From positions 1-38,650 of the forward strand of contig NZ_QGDS01000003.1 of assembly GCF_003149105.1 (NCBI RefSeq): a stretch of 38,650 nucleotides of DNA, in the 5' to 3' direction. A program made the translations under genes and the position numbers. This DNA is from Faecalicatena contorta (lineage in GTDB: Bacteria; Bacillota; Clostridia; Lachnospirales; Lachnospiraceae). The notes beneath the pieces are model-generated. The model did no database searches. It had not been told where the DNA came from and saw only the letters and a program-made list of their open reading frames with translations. Shown here piece by piece: positions 1-9,332 of this stretch. Positions within the stretch are counted from its first letter, which is position 1. Each line of letters begins with the position of its first letter.

Positions 1-169
1 ATATGATGCTTTATTTCCTATACACTTTTTTAGTTCAAAACTTTATTAAAAACTTTTTAATTTCCTATTGACTATTCATAGTTGGTCTCCTTATTCAAGT
101 TGCCTTTGTGCCATGTTATATCGGCACTCATTAATAGCAGTATGTCCCTGTCAGAAAATTTTATTAGAA

Positions 170-219
170 CAAAATAAAAGGCTACATTTTCATTGGCTTA
201 TTACCAAGAAAAATGTAGC
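170..219 (-). terminator. Rho-independent terminator of the pentapeptide-repeat gene
   Basis: On the minus strand a 10-bp perfect stem (GCTACATTTT with AAAATGTAGC, plus-strand 181-190 and 210-219) closes a 19-nt loop and is followed by a U-rich run (CTTTTATTTT). It begins 24 nt after the stop codon of the gene that ends at 243, so it is well placed to end that transcript. Positions 1-169 show no gene or clear signal. Confidence 0.85.
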
Positions 220-242
220 TTTAATATGTTTTATCCAATAGA

Positions 243-1070
243 TTATCTCCATGTAACCGGATAGTCTAAATATTGGGGCAGTTTGGTGTTTCGATTACCT
301 TTTGCAGAATTTATTTGTCCTTGTGATAAAAAAACTGCATCTCTTAAATCCGCATTACTAAAATCTGTATCCCGCGTATCAGCCCCTAAAAAAATTGTCC
401 CCTCAAACACACAATTATTGAAATTTGCAGCAATTAACAATTTTGTGCTCAAATCCAATCCGCTCATATCTTTATTCTTAAAATTTTTCCCAAGGAAATC
501 AGATGGACATTTCTTATTTTCGCAGCCCAAGCTCTTCTGCAGTAAACTGCAAACCTGTTTTAAAAGAATATTTACCCTGTCTCTGTAATTTTCTATATCA
601 AACATTATAATATTTTGAGGTTTGGAATTACATATCATTTCATTTTCTTCTATTAGGGTTTTGATATCATTTTTCAACATCTTTGCTGGAAGAATTGCCA
701 TGGCCTCTAGTAAAAAGTAACGTATTTGATATAGTTGAAACACCACTATAAATACATCAAACATTTCTTTTGCCTGGGTTGGCACATCCTGCCATGTTTG
801 CCCGAAATAAATGAATTGGGTTACCTGCTGACCTGCGCCAAAACAATCATATCCAATGCAGCCTTTCATTTTACTTTTTTCAAGTTCTCTATGAACTTTA
901 CATCGAAAATCCTTTTGAAGATGAATACAAGGTTTTCCTTCCGATTTATCTTCTGGAAATCCATCTATTTTTGAAAAAAATAGTGCTGTACAACACAATC
1001 CACTACATTTCGAACAGTCTGATTTTAGTGATTGTAATAATATCGTATTTTCATCATGTATTTTAGCCAT
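243..1070 (-). CDS. Cys-cluster and pentapeptide-repeat protein
   Basis: Function unknown; a 275-residue protein. I start it at the ATG at 1070 because GGAG lies 7 nt upstream (GGAGTAAACAA), whereas the longer frame to 1172 adds an unconvincing leader. The N-terminal 70 residues hold a Cys cluster: CSKCSGLCC near residues 19-27, then KPCIHL, FRCKVH and KGCIGYDCFGAGQQ. This spacing resembles the YkgJ-like metal-binding cluster found in a widespread family of bacterial pentapeptide-repeat proteins with the same DCFGAGQ motif. A helical middle leads to a C-terminal right-handed beta-helix of A(D/N)LxX repeats (MSGLDLSTKLLIAANFNN, then GADTRDTDFSNADLRDAVF). It stands alone, with its own terminator and an AT-rich surrounding unlike the genes after 1631, which suggests an accessory gene. 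Metal binding is inferred, not shown. Confidence 0.8.
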   Translation of the reverse strand: MAKIHDENTILLQSLKSDCSKCSGLCCTALFFSKIDGFPEDKSEGKPCIHLQKDFRCKVHRELEKSKMKGCIGYDCFGAGQQVTQFIYFGQTWQDVPTQAKEMFDVFIVVFQLYQIRYFLLEAMAILPAKMLKNDIKTLIEENEMICNSKPQNIIMFDIENYRDRVNILLKQVCSLLQKSLGCENKKCPSDFLGKNFKNKDMSGLDLSTKLLIAANFNNCVFEGTIFLGADTRDTDFSNADLRDAVFLSQGQINSAKGNRNTKLPQYLDYPVTWR

Positions 1071-1245
1071 TTGTTTACTCCGATAAATTCTTGTTTGATT
1101 TATAATACCACGATTTACCGCATAAAGAAAGAATTCAGTATTCTCCAGATGAATCACGAGCTCCGAGCACAAACATTATATTAAAAATGTATCAATGGTG
1201 AATTATGGAAACAGAAAGTTATTAAATTTTATTTTTTGGACTTGA

Positions 1246-1653
1246 CCCCCAATATTATACAAATGCTATCGTTGGAGATATTGGAATACAGCAGCAGTGA
1301 AAGTTTATCAGGAAACCGGTATTAGCATAACAGGGGAGGTACATGAAAAATATTTTGTTAATCCAAGCATTGGAGAACTTAACAGCAGCATTATTTTTAT
1401 GGTTGAAAGCAAAAAGAGTTCCCGGTGAAACTGGAATACTTATAGAGCGGTTGTTGAAGAGGCTAGAGGCATATCGGGAAATCCCAGAACGAGTCTAACA
1501 GTAGAGACAGTTAATCTCATCTATTTTGAAAAAATTGAACGGGCGCTTTTATCTTTGATAAAGATTTGTTTCAACATTTACATCAAAACTGACAGGAAAA
1601 AAGAACCACCTCAGCAGTCCTCTCTTCCCATCATTTATTCTTGTGTTGTTTAG
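1246..1653 (+). pseudogene. Possible decayed reading frame with one internal TGA
   Basis: This 560-nt interval (1071-1630) has no conventional gene. One plus-strand frame stays open from 1246 to a TAG at 1651-1653 except for one TGA at 1426-1428. Both halves read like protein: before it GISITGEVHEKYFVNPSIGE, after it NWNTYRAVVEEARG and NPRTSLTVETVNLIYFEKIE. No start codon with a ribosome site fits this frame, and its 3' end runs into the neighbouring minus-strand gene. I do not recognise the family. The reading competes with a shorter ORF at 1343-1498 in another frame; only one of them, or neither, is likely real. Confidence 0.3.
1343..1498 (+). CDS. Possible 51-residue small protein
   Basis: An ATG at 1343 follows a strong ribosome-site-like GGGGAGGT at unusually short spacing and opens 51 codons to TAA at 1496-1498. 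The product would be a hydrophobic then basic helical peptide: MKNILLIQALENLTAALFLW followed by KAKRVPGETGILIERLLKRL. No family is recognised. It lies inside, but out of frame with, the possible decayed frame at 1246-1653, so the ribosome-like site may be coincidental. Confidence 0.22.
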   Translation: MKNILLIQALENLTAALFLWLKAKRVPGETGILIERLLKRLEAYREIPERV

Positions 1654-2230
1654 GATAATATGTTTTTAATAAAGGTTCTATTATTTTATGCAATACAATT
1701 GCCAATAGCATAGGTACCACTATTAAAGCCAGGGGTGTCATTCTAATTAGTAGAATACTCCCTGCTACCAGCGCCATCACCAGTACCGAATAGGGCAAAT
1801 GGCCAAACAACATATAGACGGCAGCCTTCAGGTACCAGGCAATGGTCATCTCGAAGCGCGACAGCAAGAGGGTTGCATAAGTCTGGATAATTAGCAGCAA
1901 ACCTGTCATAATTCCATAGAACATCATGCCTGCTGCTCCGATATTACCCTGCCCGTGAACAGATAAGATACCCATATTAATCAGCAGTACTGCTTGTATC
2001 GCAAAAAATAATACAGTGAGCGGTACACCCCGCTTTAAATTTCCCCTATAAGATTTTAGAAAAGTCTCGGAGACATACCCCTTATCCTCCAGAATACATT
2101 TATGCACCGTATCATATAGTGCACTACAAGATGCCATAAAGGTAATCAACGGCAGTGAGCCGATCAACCATAAGACCCCCATTAAAAAAATATCAAATAC
2201 CTTCCATAAGCCATGATTTACTCTTTCCAT
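1631..2230 (-). CDS. YesL-like DUF624 membrane protein
   Basis: A 199-residue integral membrane protein of the DUF624/YesL family, of unknown biochemical function and commonly found in Firmicutes next to YesMN regulators and sugar ABC importers. The family signature is visible at the N-terminus: a first helix (FDIFLMGVLWLIGSLPLITF, about residues 13-32) leading into ASCSALYDTVHKCI. Further hydrophobic segments lie near 53-72, 82-107 and 130-180, giving about five or six helices. It is the last gene of the glycan locus, 15 nt after the GH31 stop. No terminator is obvious after it. Its position suggests an accessory role in uptake of, or signalling by, the locus's sugar. Confidence 0.85.
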   Translation of the reverse strand: MERVNHGLWKVFDIFLMGVLWLIGSLPLITFMASCSALYDTVHKCILEDKGYVSETFLKSYRGNLKRGVPLTVLFFAIQAVLLINMGILSVHGQGNIGAAGMMFYGIMTGLLLIIQTYATLLLSRFEMTIAWYLKAAVYMLFGHLPYSVLVMALVAGSILLIRMTPLALIVVPMLLAIVLHKIIEPLLKTYYPKQHKNK

Positions 2231-2245
2231 CTAACATCCTTTTCC

Positions 2246-4243
2246 TTAGCTTTGTCGTTTAAATACAGGCATATCGGCCAGTGGTGCCTCCACTTCATAA
2301 ACCTTGCCGCCATCGTATTCCTCATCACTGCCAACTCTTCGCCATTTTCCTGCGGGCAAATAAACCTGGCGGCTCCTCATCCCCTCTTCTAATATAGGTG
2401 CCACCAGATAGTCCGGCCCAAACATATACTGGTCCTTCAAATCCCAGCATCGCTTATCTGACGGGAACTCATAGAACATCGGACGCATCGGCGGCGTTCC
2501 CTTTTCATGTGCCGCTGTCATAACTTCCTGCAGATAAGACTTCATCTCTAACCGCAGTTTAAGATAGTGTTTCAATATCTGGTAGACTTCCTCCCCGTAG
2601 CTCCACAACTCATTCGGTGCACCGCTTAACCGCCTGGCACCACCGGTGTCACCGATGGGGTCTGCGACCGGCTTCCGAAAGCCGTGCATCCGCAGCACAG
2701 GACAAAATGTTGCAAATTGAAACCAGCGAACCAGACACTCTTTAAAACTCTCATCGCGTATATCGGCACCTTCAAATCCACCGATATCCGTAGTCCACCA
2801 TGGAATCCCGGCGATACCCACGTTAAGCCCGGCATAGACCTGCTCCCTTAACGCCCGGAAGGAAGAATCAATATCTCCTGACCATAACAATGCCCCATAC
2901 TTCTGAGAGCCCAGCCAGACACAGCGGATTAAGTGTATCTGATCGTTATGCCCTGCCTCCTTCATGCCCTCATAAGCCATCTTAATATATTCACGGGGGT
3001 AGATGTTGCCTACTTCCATATCGGCACCAGCCTGGTAACGGTAGTTCATATAATCATAGTCATTAAACTCCGGTTCTGCTTCATCAAGCCAGAAGTCATG
3101 GACACCCTTATCCAAGTAATTTTTCTTTAAGAGGTCCCAGACATATGCCCGCGCCTCAGGATTGGTAAAATCAATCGTAGCCGCATCTCCCAGTTGGATT
3201 TGTCGATCCCCTGAGTCGTTGCGGGTCAAATACCCTAACTCCTTCATCACCTCATAATTCTCACTATTTTTTTCCACCGTAGGCCATACAGATACAATTA
3301 GCTTTGTGCCCATTTCCTCTAGCTCTTTAGTCATTCCTTCCACGTCAGGCCAAAGCACTTCATCGAATCGAAAGTCTCCTTGATTGGGCCAGTGGAAATA
3401 ATCCGCTACGATTACATCTAAAGGCAGTCCTCTTTGCCGGTATTCCCGCGCCACGCTCATCAGCTCCTCCTGAGTACGGTAACGCAGCTTACACTGCCAG
3501 AGGCCCAAGCCGTAATCCGGCATCAGCGGGGCTTTTCCTACTACTTTGGCATATGCTTCTTCTATTTCTGCCGGCATGTCACCGGCCGTAATCCAATAGT
3601 CAATTTGGCGGGTTGAGGACGCAATCCATTCTACCCGGTTTTTCCCGAAGAATACTTCGCCCACTCCGGGGTTATTCCACAGCATCCCGTAACCCTTATC
3701 AGATAACAAGAACGGTACACTGGCCTGGGAATTCCGATGGCTCAGCTCTAGCTTTGCTCCATTAAGATTTAAGATGCTTTGCTGATATTGGCCCATCCCG
3801 AATAACCGCTCCTCTTCGTCACCTTCAAAGCGATTCACAATCTTATAATAAGAGGTTCCGCGAATCGGACTGTAGCTTCGCGAAGGAATTGCCAGTGAAC
3901 TGTTAAATGTCTTCTTATTCGAATAATAGGTATTGAACTCGTTGCGGTCGTACTCCTCTAGCAGCTTCTTACCTGTCCCGCTGTGGTAAAATGTCAGTTT
4001 CCCATTCGCTCCCACCATACAGGTCAGCTTTCCTTGTATAAGCTTATGATAATCCTCACCTTCTTCTATGATCAGGTCTGTGTCAGAAATCACTTCAGTC
4101 AAGGCGCTTAGCACACTGTTAACGGGTAGAAATTCCCCGTTGTGGGTAGCTCTGATACGCAAGGAATTAGCTCCCCAGCTTTCGATTCTCAAGGTCTCGG
4201 CATCATACCTTCTGATAAATGCCCGGTCTTCTTTTTTAATCAT
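2246..4243 (-). CDS. Glycoside hydrolase family 31 (alpha-xylosidase or alpha-glucosidase type)
   Basis: A 665-residue retaining alpha-glycosidase that probably acts in the cytoplasm, as there is no signal peptide. The N-terminal beta-sandwich (about 1-235) is followed by the (beta/alpha)8 barrel. The likely nucleophile is Asp387 in FWLDEAEPE, and the likely acid/base is Asp457 in LLWSGDIDSS, followed by GIPWWTTDIGGF. The WLDEAEPE form is seen in GH31 members related to alpha-xylosidases, but substrate cannot be fixed from motifs alone. The ATG is preceded by a perfect AGGAGG 5 nt upstream. It sits 13 nt after the GH127 gene, so the two enzymes are co-expressed and probably trim the same arabinose- or xylose-decorated oligosaccharide after import. 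Confidence 0.9.
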   Translation of the reverse strand: MIKKEDRAFIRRYDAETLRIESWGANSLRIRATHNGEFLPVNSVLSALTEVISDTDLIIEEGEDYHKLIQGKLTCMVGANGKLTFYHSGTGKKLLEEYDRNEFNTYYSNKKTFNSSLAIPSRSYSPIRGTSYYKIVNRFEGDEEERLFGMGQYQQSILNLNGAKLELSHRNSQASVPFLLSDKGYGMLWNNPGVGEVFFGKNRVEWIASSTRQIDYWITAGDMPAEIEEAYAKVVGKAPLMPDYGLGLWQCKLRYRTQEELMSVAREYRQRGLPLDVIVADYFHWPNQGDFRFDEVLWPDVEGMTKELEEMGTKLIVSVWPTVEKNSENYEVMKELGYLTRNDSGDRQIQLGDAATIDFTNPEARAYVWDLLKKNYLDKGVHDFWLDEAEPEFNDYDYMNYRYQAGADMEVGNIYPREYIKMAYEGMKEAGHNDQIHLIRCVWLGSQKYGALLWSGDIDSSFRALREQVYAGLNVGIAGIPWWTTDIGGFEGADIRDESFKECLVRWFQFATFCPVLRMHGFRKPVADPIGDTGGARRLSGAPNELWSYGEEVYQILKHYLKLRLEMKSYLQEVMTAAHEKGTPPMRPMFYEFPSDKRCWDLKDQYMFGPDYLVAPILEEGMRSRQVYLPAGKWRRVGSDEEYDGGKVYEVEAPLADMPVFKRQS

Positions 4244-4256
4244 TGCCGCCTCCTGT

Positions 4257-6245
4257 TCAACTATACTGATGAAACCAAACCATCATGTCCTTAGTTCCCC
4301 TATTGGCCCAGGCATAGTAAGGTATCAGAGTGAGTTCCTCCTCTTTGAAGGTGACAGTTGTATCGAATTGATAAAGTGCACCCTCTCCTCCTTCTTCCAC
4401 CTTTGCTGGGATTCGCAAAGCTTTGATACCCAACTCTTTCACGGCCGATAAATCTTTGGTGGTACCGATGGTTTTCGCTGCTTTAACAGCTGCTGCCGAT
4501 ATTCGGTAAGCAGTCAACGGATAGGGATTATCGACACCTTCCGCACAGTATACGAAGGGCCCTTTTTGCACTGTCAGCCGATTGGCATCGGCGATTACCC
4601 TGGCATTTGCCCGAATCGACATTACGGCAGTATCAAAGGTAAGGGTCAAGCGGTCCTCCTGCCATTCTCGCTTAAAACTCACATAGCCATCTTCCGCAGG
4701 CACATGAATCACTTTCTGATTAAGTTCTAACTTAACGTTAGAGGCCCAATAGGGAATCCTGATTCTTAGTTCGTACTCCTTACCATTGCCCTTTACTTCA
4801 TAACTCACTTCATTCTGCTTAGGAAATGATGTCTGCTGAACAATGGACAGCTGATCATCAAAGCAGGTTATCTCACTGGCTGCAAATAGATTACCGTACA
4901 CCACCTGTGCTGCCTCATCTACAGTATAAAAATAACGTTGTACCGAACCGATGGTCCGGGCAAAATTCGGCGGACAGCAGGCACAGCTATACCACTGCGG
5001 CCGATTGTACAACACATGCCCCTGGCCGGGGTTGGTATCACAGATGGCCCCATGAACCTCCGTGGGATTAACATAGAAAAAGTGAGTTCCATCAATGGAA
5101 GCTCCTGACAGGATTCCGTTATATAGGGCCCGCTCGATTACATCTATATACTCGACCTTAGGTTCAAATTTGTACATTTCATAGGCAAAATATACCAACG
5201 CAATAGAGGCACACGTCTCGCAGTACATCGTGTCGTTGGGCAAATCATAGTCTCCGGAGAAAGCCTCGCCGTGAACGGTGGAGCCCACCCCGGCGGTAAC
5301 ATACAACTTCCTATCGACGATATTTCGCCAAATCGCTTTACACGCCTCGTAGATTTCCCTGTCCTGATTATGCACTACCAGCCGCGCCATTGCTGCTGCC
5401 ATATACAGCATACGGACAGCGTGACCCTGAGCCGTACGCTGATTCTTGGGCTGGGCATAGGCCTGCATATAATAGAGATCGGACGGCACCTTACTATATT
5501 TGATTGGCAGCCCTTCCCGTTCATTGCGCTCCAGTTCCTTTTTATAGAAGTCCGGATCTTGTCCCCGGATATCGAGTAAGAACTCCACCAGCGACAGTGC
5601 CTTCTTGCTCCCCGTTAGCTCATAATATTTCAAGAGTCCGATCTCTACTTCCTGATGGCCATCGGCTCCCTTTATCTTACCATCTTCATAACCAAAATTC
5701 TGATCCAGATTATCGAGGATTTTATCTGCAACCTTTAAAATCTTTTGATTGCCCGTCACCTGATGGTAGGCCACCGCCGCTTCTAACAGGTGACCCATGC
5801 AATACATCTCATGGCTGTAATAAATCATCCGATATCGCAGTTTCGGCTCTTGCACCTGAAAATAAGTATCGATATATCCATCCTCATCCTGCGCTTTTTC
5901 AATCAAGTCTACAAGACTTTCAGCCAGAGCCTGCAGTTCTTTATCAGGGGCTGTATAGAGACTATATGCAACCGCCTCCAGCCACTTATAAACATCACTA
6001 TCCTGAAAAATCGTACCATACCGCTCGCCTTCACTGATTCCGGCGGCAATCCGCAGGTTTTCCAGCGCATTACTCCTTTCATCATCAAAAGTTCCGATTT
6101 TATTTTCATTTTCAATTTTTACAGATGCATCATTATCAAGTACTTTGTACTGAAAGGGAATGCTCTTCTCCTTAATATTCCTGATATAGTAATTCCAAAA
6201 CTCACTCTTTACTGTTACCTTTTCTAAGCCTATTTCTTTTAGCAT
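4257..6245 (-). CDS. GH127 beta-L-arabinofuranosidase
   Basis: A 662-residue enzyme of glycoside hydrolase family 127 (formerly DUF1680), which removes terminal beta-L-arabinofuranose using a zinc-bound cysteine nucleophile. All expected residues are visible: Glu343 and Cys345 in YCETCAS, Cys423-Cys424 in YSCACCPPNFAR (Cys423 aligning with the nucleophile of the Bifidobacterium enzyme HypBA1) and Glu327 in HGEAFSGDYD as likely acid/base. The first two thirds is the (alpha/alpha)6 barrel; beta domains follow. No signal peptide is present, so it should act on imported oligosaccharides. It starts 18 nt after the permease gene at 6264. The family implies plant beta-arabinofuranosides such as hydroxyproline-linked chains or pectic side chains. 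Confidence 0.93.
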   Translation of the reverse strand: MLKEIGLEKVTVKSEFWNYYIRNIKEKSIPFQYKVLDNDASVKIENENKIGTFDDERSNALENLRIAAGISEGERYGTIFQDSDVYKWLEAVAYSLYTAPDKELQALAESLVDLIEKAQDEDGYIDTYFQVQEPKLRYRMIYYSHEMYCMGHLLEAAVAYHQVTGNQKILKVADKILDNLDQNFGYEDGKIKGADGHQEVEIGLLKYYELTGSKKALSLVEFLLDIRGQDPDFYKKELERNEREGLPIKYSKVPSDLYYMQAYAQPKNQRTAQGHAVRMLYMAAAMARLVVHNQDREIYEACKAIWRNIVDRKLYVTAGVGSTVHGEAFSGDYDLPNDTMYCETCASIALVYFAYEMYKFEPKVEYIDVIERALYNGILSGASIDGTHFFYVNPTEVHGAICDTNPGQGHVLYNRPQWYSCACCPPNFARTIGSVQRYFYTVDEAAQVVYGNLFAASEITCFDDQLSIVQQTSFPKQNEVSYEVKGNGKEYELRIRIPYWASNVKLELNQKVIHVPAEDGYVSFKREWQEDRLTLTFDTAVMSIRANARVIADANRLTVQKGPFVYCAEGVDNPYPLTAYRISAAAVKAAKTIGTTKDLSAVKELGIKALRIPAKVEEGGEGALYQFDTTVTFKEEELTLIPYYAWANRGTKDMMVWFHQYS

Positions 6246-6263
6246 CTTCCTCCATCCTCCTAT

Positions 6264-7094
6264 TTACTCTTTGACTGCTCCGGCCGTCATCCCACCAACG
6301 ATATACTTCTGAAGAAAGACGAAGATTAGCACAATCGGCAAAACCAGGATTGCCCCGTATGCCATAATGCTATTCCACTTCATCCCATACTTCGTTTGGA
6401 ACTTATAGATATTCGCCGTCAGTGGCCGCATCTCCGTTTTGACGTTAAAAGTCATCGAATAGACAAGATCATTCCAGCCACTTAAGAATGATAGTACCGT
6501 TACAGTAATAATTCCCGTCTTAATTGCAGGGATCATGACCATGAAAAAAGATTTCAGCACTCCACAGCCATCAATTCTCGCGGCATCATCAAGTGCCACC
6601 GGCACCCCTTTAAAATAAGGACGCAGAGTAACTACTATAAAAGGCACCGACCCTGAAGCAATGGCTATGGCCGGCCCCAGATACGTTCCCAGAAGCCCCA
6701 CTTTGTTGAAGATCAGATACATCGGCGTCAGCATCAAAGACGCCGGCAGCATCTGCGTAACCAGGAATGTAAGGAGAAAGGCCCGGGAGCCCTTCATCTT
6801 ATATTTTCCCATTCCGTAAGCCGTAGGAACACCAAAAATCAGCGCCAGGCACATGGTTAAGATAGAGATGATGACACTGTTTTTCAGTGATCTTAGGAAT
6901 GCCGGATCCCGGAAGTTATCTATCCATGGTGCCACCGTAAAATCATGGGGATAATACGTCAAAATCTTGCCAAAAATCTCTTCATCCGATTTAAACGACA
7001 TTGTCAAAAGCCAATAAATAGGAAATAAAAAGAGCAACGCAATTAATACGGCGATAATGCTATTAATAATATTACTTCTCTTCTCTTTATTCAT
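6264..7094 (-). CDS. Sugar ABC transporter permease (MalG type)
   Basis: A 276-residue inner-membrane permease of the carbohydrate-uptake-1 ABC family, second subunit. It has an N-terminal helix (about 10-32), a periplasm-facing loop and five further helices. The cytoplasmic EAA coupling loop is clear near residues 169-190 (DDAARIDGCGVLKSFF, then IPAIKTG), which would contact the ATPase. The C-terminus KYIVGGMTAGAVKE is typical of MalG-like subunits. The start lies 1 nt from the preceding permease stop, implying coupled translation. No ATP-binding subunit is encoded in the locus, so a shared MsmX/MsmK-type ATPase elsewhere is likely. Confidence 0.93.
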   Translation of the reverse strand: MNKEKRSNIINSIIAVLIALLFLFPIYWLLTMSFKSDEEIFGKILTYYPHDFTVAPWIDNFRDPAFLRSLKNSVIISILTMCLALIFGVPTAYGMGKYKMKGSRAFLLTFLVTQMLPASLMLTPMYLIFNKVGLLGTYLGPAIAIASGSVPFIVVTLRPYFKGVPVALDDAARIDGCGVLKSFFMVMIPAIKTGIITVTVLSFLSGWNDLVYSMTFNVKTEMRPLTANIYKFQTKYGMKWNSIMAYGAILVLPIVLIFVFLQKYIVGGMTAGAVKE

Positions 7095-7095
7095 C

Positions 7096-7977
7096 CTAGT
7101 CCTCCTCTTTAGAAATCAGTCTAAGATAGAATACGCCGACAATAAACAAACATAGAAACAGGATAATTGCCGCCGCTGCCCCCTTAGAGAATTCAAACTT
7201 CTGAAAAGATAGCTGATAAGCATACGTTCCCATGGTATCCGTAGCATTCATAGGCCCTCCCTTGGTCATAATAAACATCAGGTCGAAGGCTTTAAAGGTG
7301 TAGATAAAACCTAGCATCAGTACCGCCAGCATGGCTGGTTTCACCAGTGGTAAAGTGATAAAGAAAAACTTCTGAAAAACATTAGCACCGTCGATCGAAG
7401 CACTTTCATAGACATCGGCCGAGATGTTCGATAGTCCTGAGGTCATCAGCAGCATGTTGTAGGGAATACCGATCCAGCAGTTAATGGCTATCACGGCGAA
7501 CATCGCAGTCCCGGAGCTAATCAACCAGTCAATCGGTTTATCAATTAACCCAACCTTCAGCAGCAGGTCATTTACCACTCCGCCATCGATCGCGAATATA
7601 TTCTTACCCAGCAGACCGGCTACCGAGGTAGGAATCATATAACTGATTAATATCAACCCACGCATCGGTCCTGATAGTGTTGATTTCTTCTGAAAATACA
7701 TCGCAAATAAAAAACCAATGATAAATTGAAAGATTAAGCTGAAAATGGTAAACACAAACGTGTTTTTCATAACCAATAGAAATACGTCATGGCTAAATAG
7801 TTCCTGGTAATTCTGCAGGCCTACAAAAGTGGCGGTACCTGCATTAAAATTTTTAACATTAATATTCTTTAAACTAAGAACAAAGTTGTAAACCAGCGGG
7901 TATCCAAGTACCAATAACACGTATAGGAGTCCCGGCAGGATGAAGAAATATCCCTCATATCTTCTGCGCTTTTCCAT
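7096..7977 (-). CDS. Sugar ABC transporter permease (MalF type)
   Basis: A 293-residue permease that pairs with the neighbouring MalG-type subunit. Six hydrophobic helices are visible, the first at about 9-33 after a basic MEKRRRYEG leader. The EAA loop lies near residues 190-210 (YESASIDGANVFQKFFF followed by TLPLVKP). It starts 15 nt after the binding-protein stop. The product is a core channel component for the oligosaccharide that the two downstream glycosidases act on; the sugar itself is inferred from those neighbours. Confidence 0.93.
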   Translation of the reverse strand: MEKRRRYEGYFFILPGLLYVLLVLGYPLVYNFVLSLKNINVKNFNAGTATFVGLQNYQELFSHDVFLLVMKNTFVFTIFSLIFQFIIGFLFAMYFQKKSTLSGPMRGLILISYMIPTSVAGLLGKNIFAIDGGVVNDLLLKVGLIDKPIDWLISSGTAMFAVIAINCWIGIPYNMLLMTSGLSNISADVYESASIDGANVFQKFFFITLPLVKPAMLAVLMLGFIYTFKAFDLMFIMTKGGPMNATDTMGTYAYQLSFQKFEFSKGAAAAIILFLCLFIVGVFYLRLISKEED

Positions 7978-7992
7978 CTGCTATCTCCTATT

Positions 7993-9312
7993 TTAGTCGA
8001 GGTTAATTGGCGTTTCCTTAAGAATGGGATTAATAATCCCTGCTGCATCGTCAATTGCCTGATCCGCTGTCTTATCTCCTAACAATGCCGCCTGTTCGTT
8101 ACGATAGATCGCTTCAGAGATGGTTGGCCATTCTGGATGGGGGCCTCGTGCCACGGCATAATTCATCACCTCGGTGAAGAGGGCAAACCGTTCATCTTCT
8201 TTCCAGACCCCGTCTAATTCAACTGAATCTTTCCGTACTGGCTGGCTCGTTACGGCATTACACCACTCAGTGTTCTTCTCTTTGGTCATGACAAACTTTA
8301 AAAAATCAATAGCGACTTCACGGTTCTCAGAGCCTGCACATACGCCTAAGTTCTCCCCTCCGAGGCTGGAAGAGTGCTGCTTATCTTTCGGCAAAGGTGC
8401 AAATTCCATGTTAACATCTGTCTCAATCTCACCCTCATCCACCTGAGCTAGATGCCAGGTGCCGACTGTTGCCATAGCGGCTTTGCCAGAGCAGAAGCTT
8501 CGAAAGGCCTCATGCTGTGTCCAGTTGGTTGTCTCCTTACTCATAATCCCCTCATCTGTCAATTTCGCCAGGAATCCCATGGCTTTTCGCCCGCCCTCAG
8601 AATCCAGAGAGGCAACGGTCTCGCCCGTCGAGTAGAGCCAGGGAATAAACTGATGAGTACCTTCTTCGGTAGCAATTGCTGACATTGCGTAACCGTATAC
8701 ACCTTCTGCCTCATTGGTACAAGCTTTTGCAATCTGGTAGAATTCATCCCAGGTAGTGGGCGCTTTATCAAAACCTGCTTCCTTCAACATATCCATATTG
8801 CAAACTAATGCGATACAGTTTGAAGTAGTTGGCAGACCATAGAGATTGCCATCACCATCCCGGCAGCTGTTAAGCGGACCTTCATAAAAGTTGTCAAGCT
8901 CGCCCCACTCTTCCAACTCTGCTGTAATGTCATCATACACACCCAGTGAAATATAGGCGGACATATCCGGTGAATCGACCATTCCGATATCCGGAAGTTC
9001 CCCTGACACAGCTCCGATGTTATACTGGTTCATCAATTCTTCGCGCGATACAAAGGTTTCGTTAATGGTTACATCGGGATTGATTTCCTGGTACTCTTTG
9101 ATGGTCTTTACCAAAATCTCGTGCTCCAGAGTGTGATGATAGTGCCAGATGGTAATCTCCCCACTCAGTCCCCCTTCTCCGCTAGTACTGGTTTCAGGCT
9201 TTTCCTCCTTCGTAGTGGTCGTGTCCGCCTTTTGACCGCAAGCAGTAAGTGCCATCGCACCTGCCATAGTCAATGCCGCCATAGCCAAAATTCTTCTGCC
9301 TCTCTTTCTCAT
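7993..9312 (-). CDS. Sugar ABC transporter substrate-binding lipoprotein
   Basis: A 439-residue extracellular solute-binding protein (family 1). The start at 9312 is chosen over the longer frame to 9417 because AGGAGG lies 8 nt upstream and the protein then begins with a proper lipoprotein signal: MRKRGRR, a hydrophobic stretch and the lipobox LTAC, placing the lipidated Cys at residue 25. A Thr/Lys/Glu-rich linker follows. The mature part begins ITIWHYHHTLEH and has the usual two-lobe pattern with aromatic residues for sugar contact (NWTQHEAFRSF, GTWHLAQ). It has its own upstream region with a terminator and a pair of direct repeats, so it is probably expressed and regulated separately from the kinase and regulator genes before it. 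Confidence 0.93.
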   Translation of the reverse strand: MRKRGRRILAMAALTMAGAMALTACGQKADTTTTKEEKPETSTSGEGGLSGEITIWHYHHTLEHEILVKTIKEYQEINPDVTINETFVSREELMNQYNIGAVSGELPDIGMVDSPDMSAYISLGVYDDITAELEEWGELDNFYEGPLNSCRDGDGNLYGLPTTSNCIALVCNMDMLKEAGFDKAPTTWDEFYQIAKACTNEAEGVYGYAMSAIATEEGTHQFIPWLYSTGETVASLDSEGGRKAMGFLAKLTDEGIMSKETTNWTQHEAFRSFCSGKAAMATVGTWHLAQVDEGEIETDVNMEFAPLPKDKQHSSSLGGENLGVCAGSENREVAIDFLKFVMTKEKNTEWCNAVTSQPVRKDSVELDGVWKEDERFALFTEVMNYAVARGPHPEWPTISEAIYRNEQAALLGDKTADQAIDDAAGIINPILKETPINLD

Positions 9313-9332
9313 AACCTTTACCTCCTGTAAAC

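Noticed and set aside
1426..1428. Selenocysteine codon at the internal TGA
   Set aside because: No SECIS-like hairpin directly after the TGA, no redox motif around it and no start codon for the frame; a pseudogene or chance frame is simpler.
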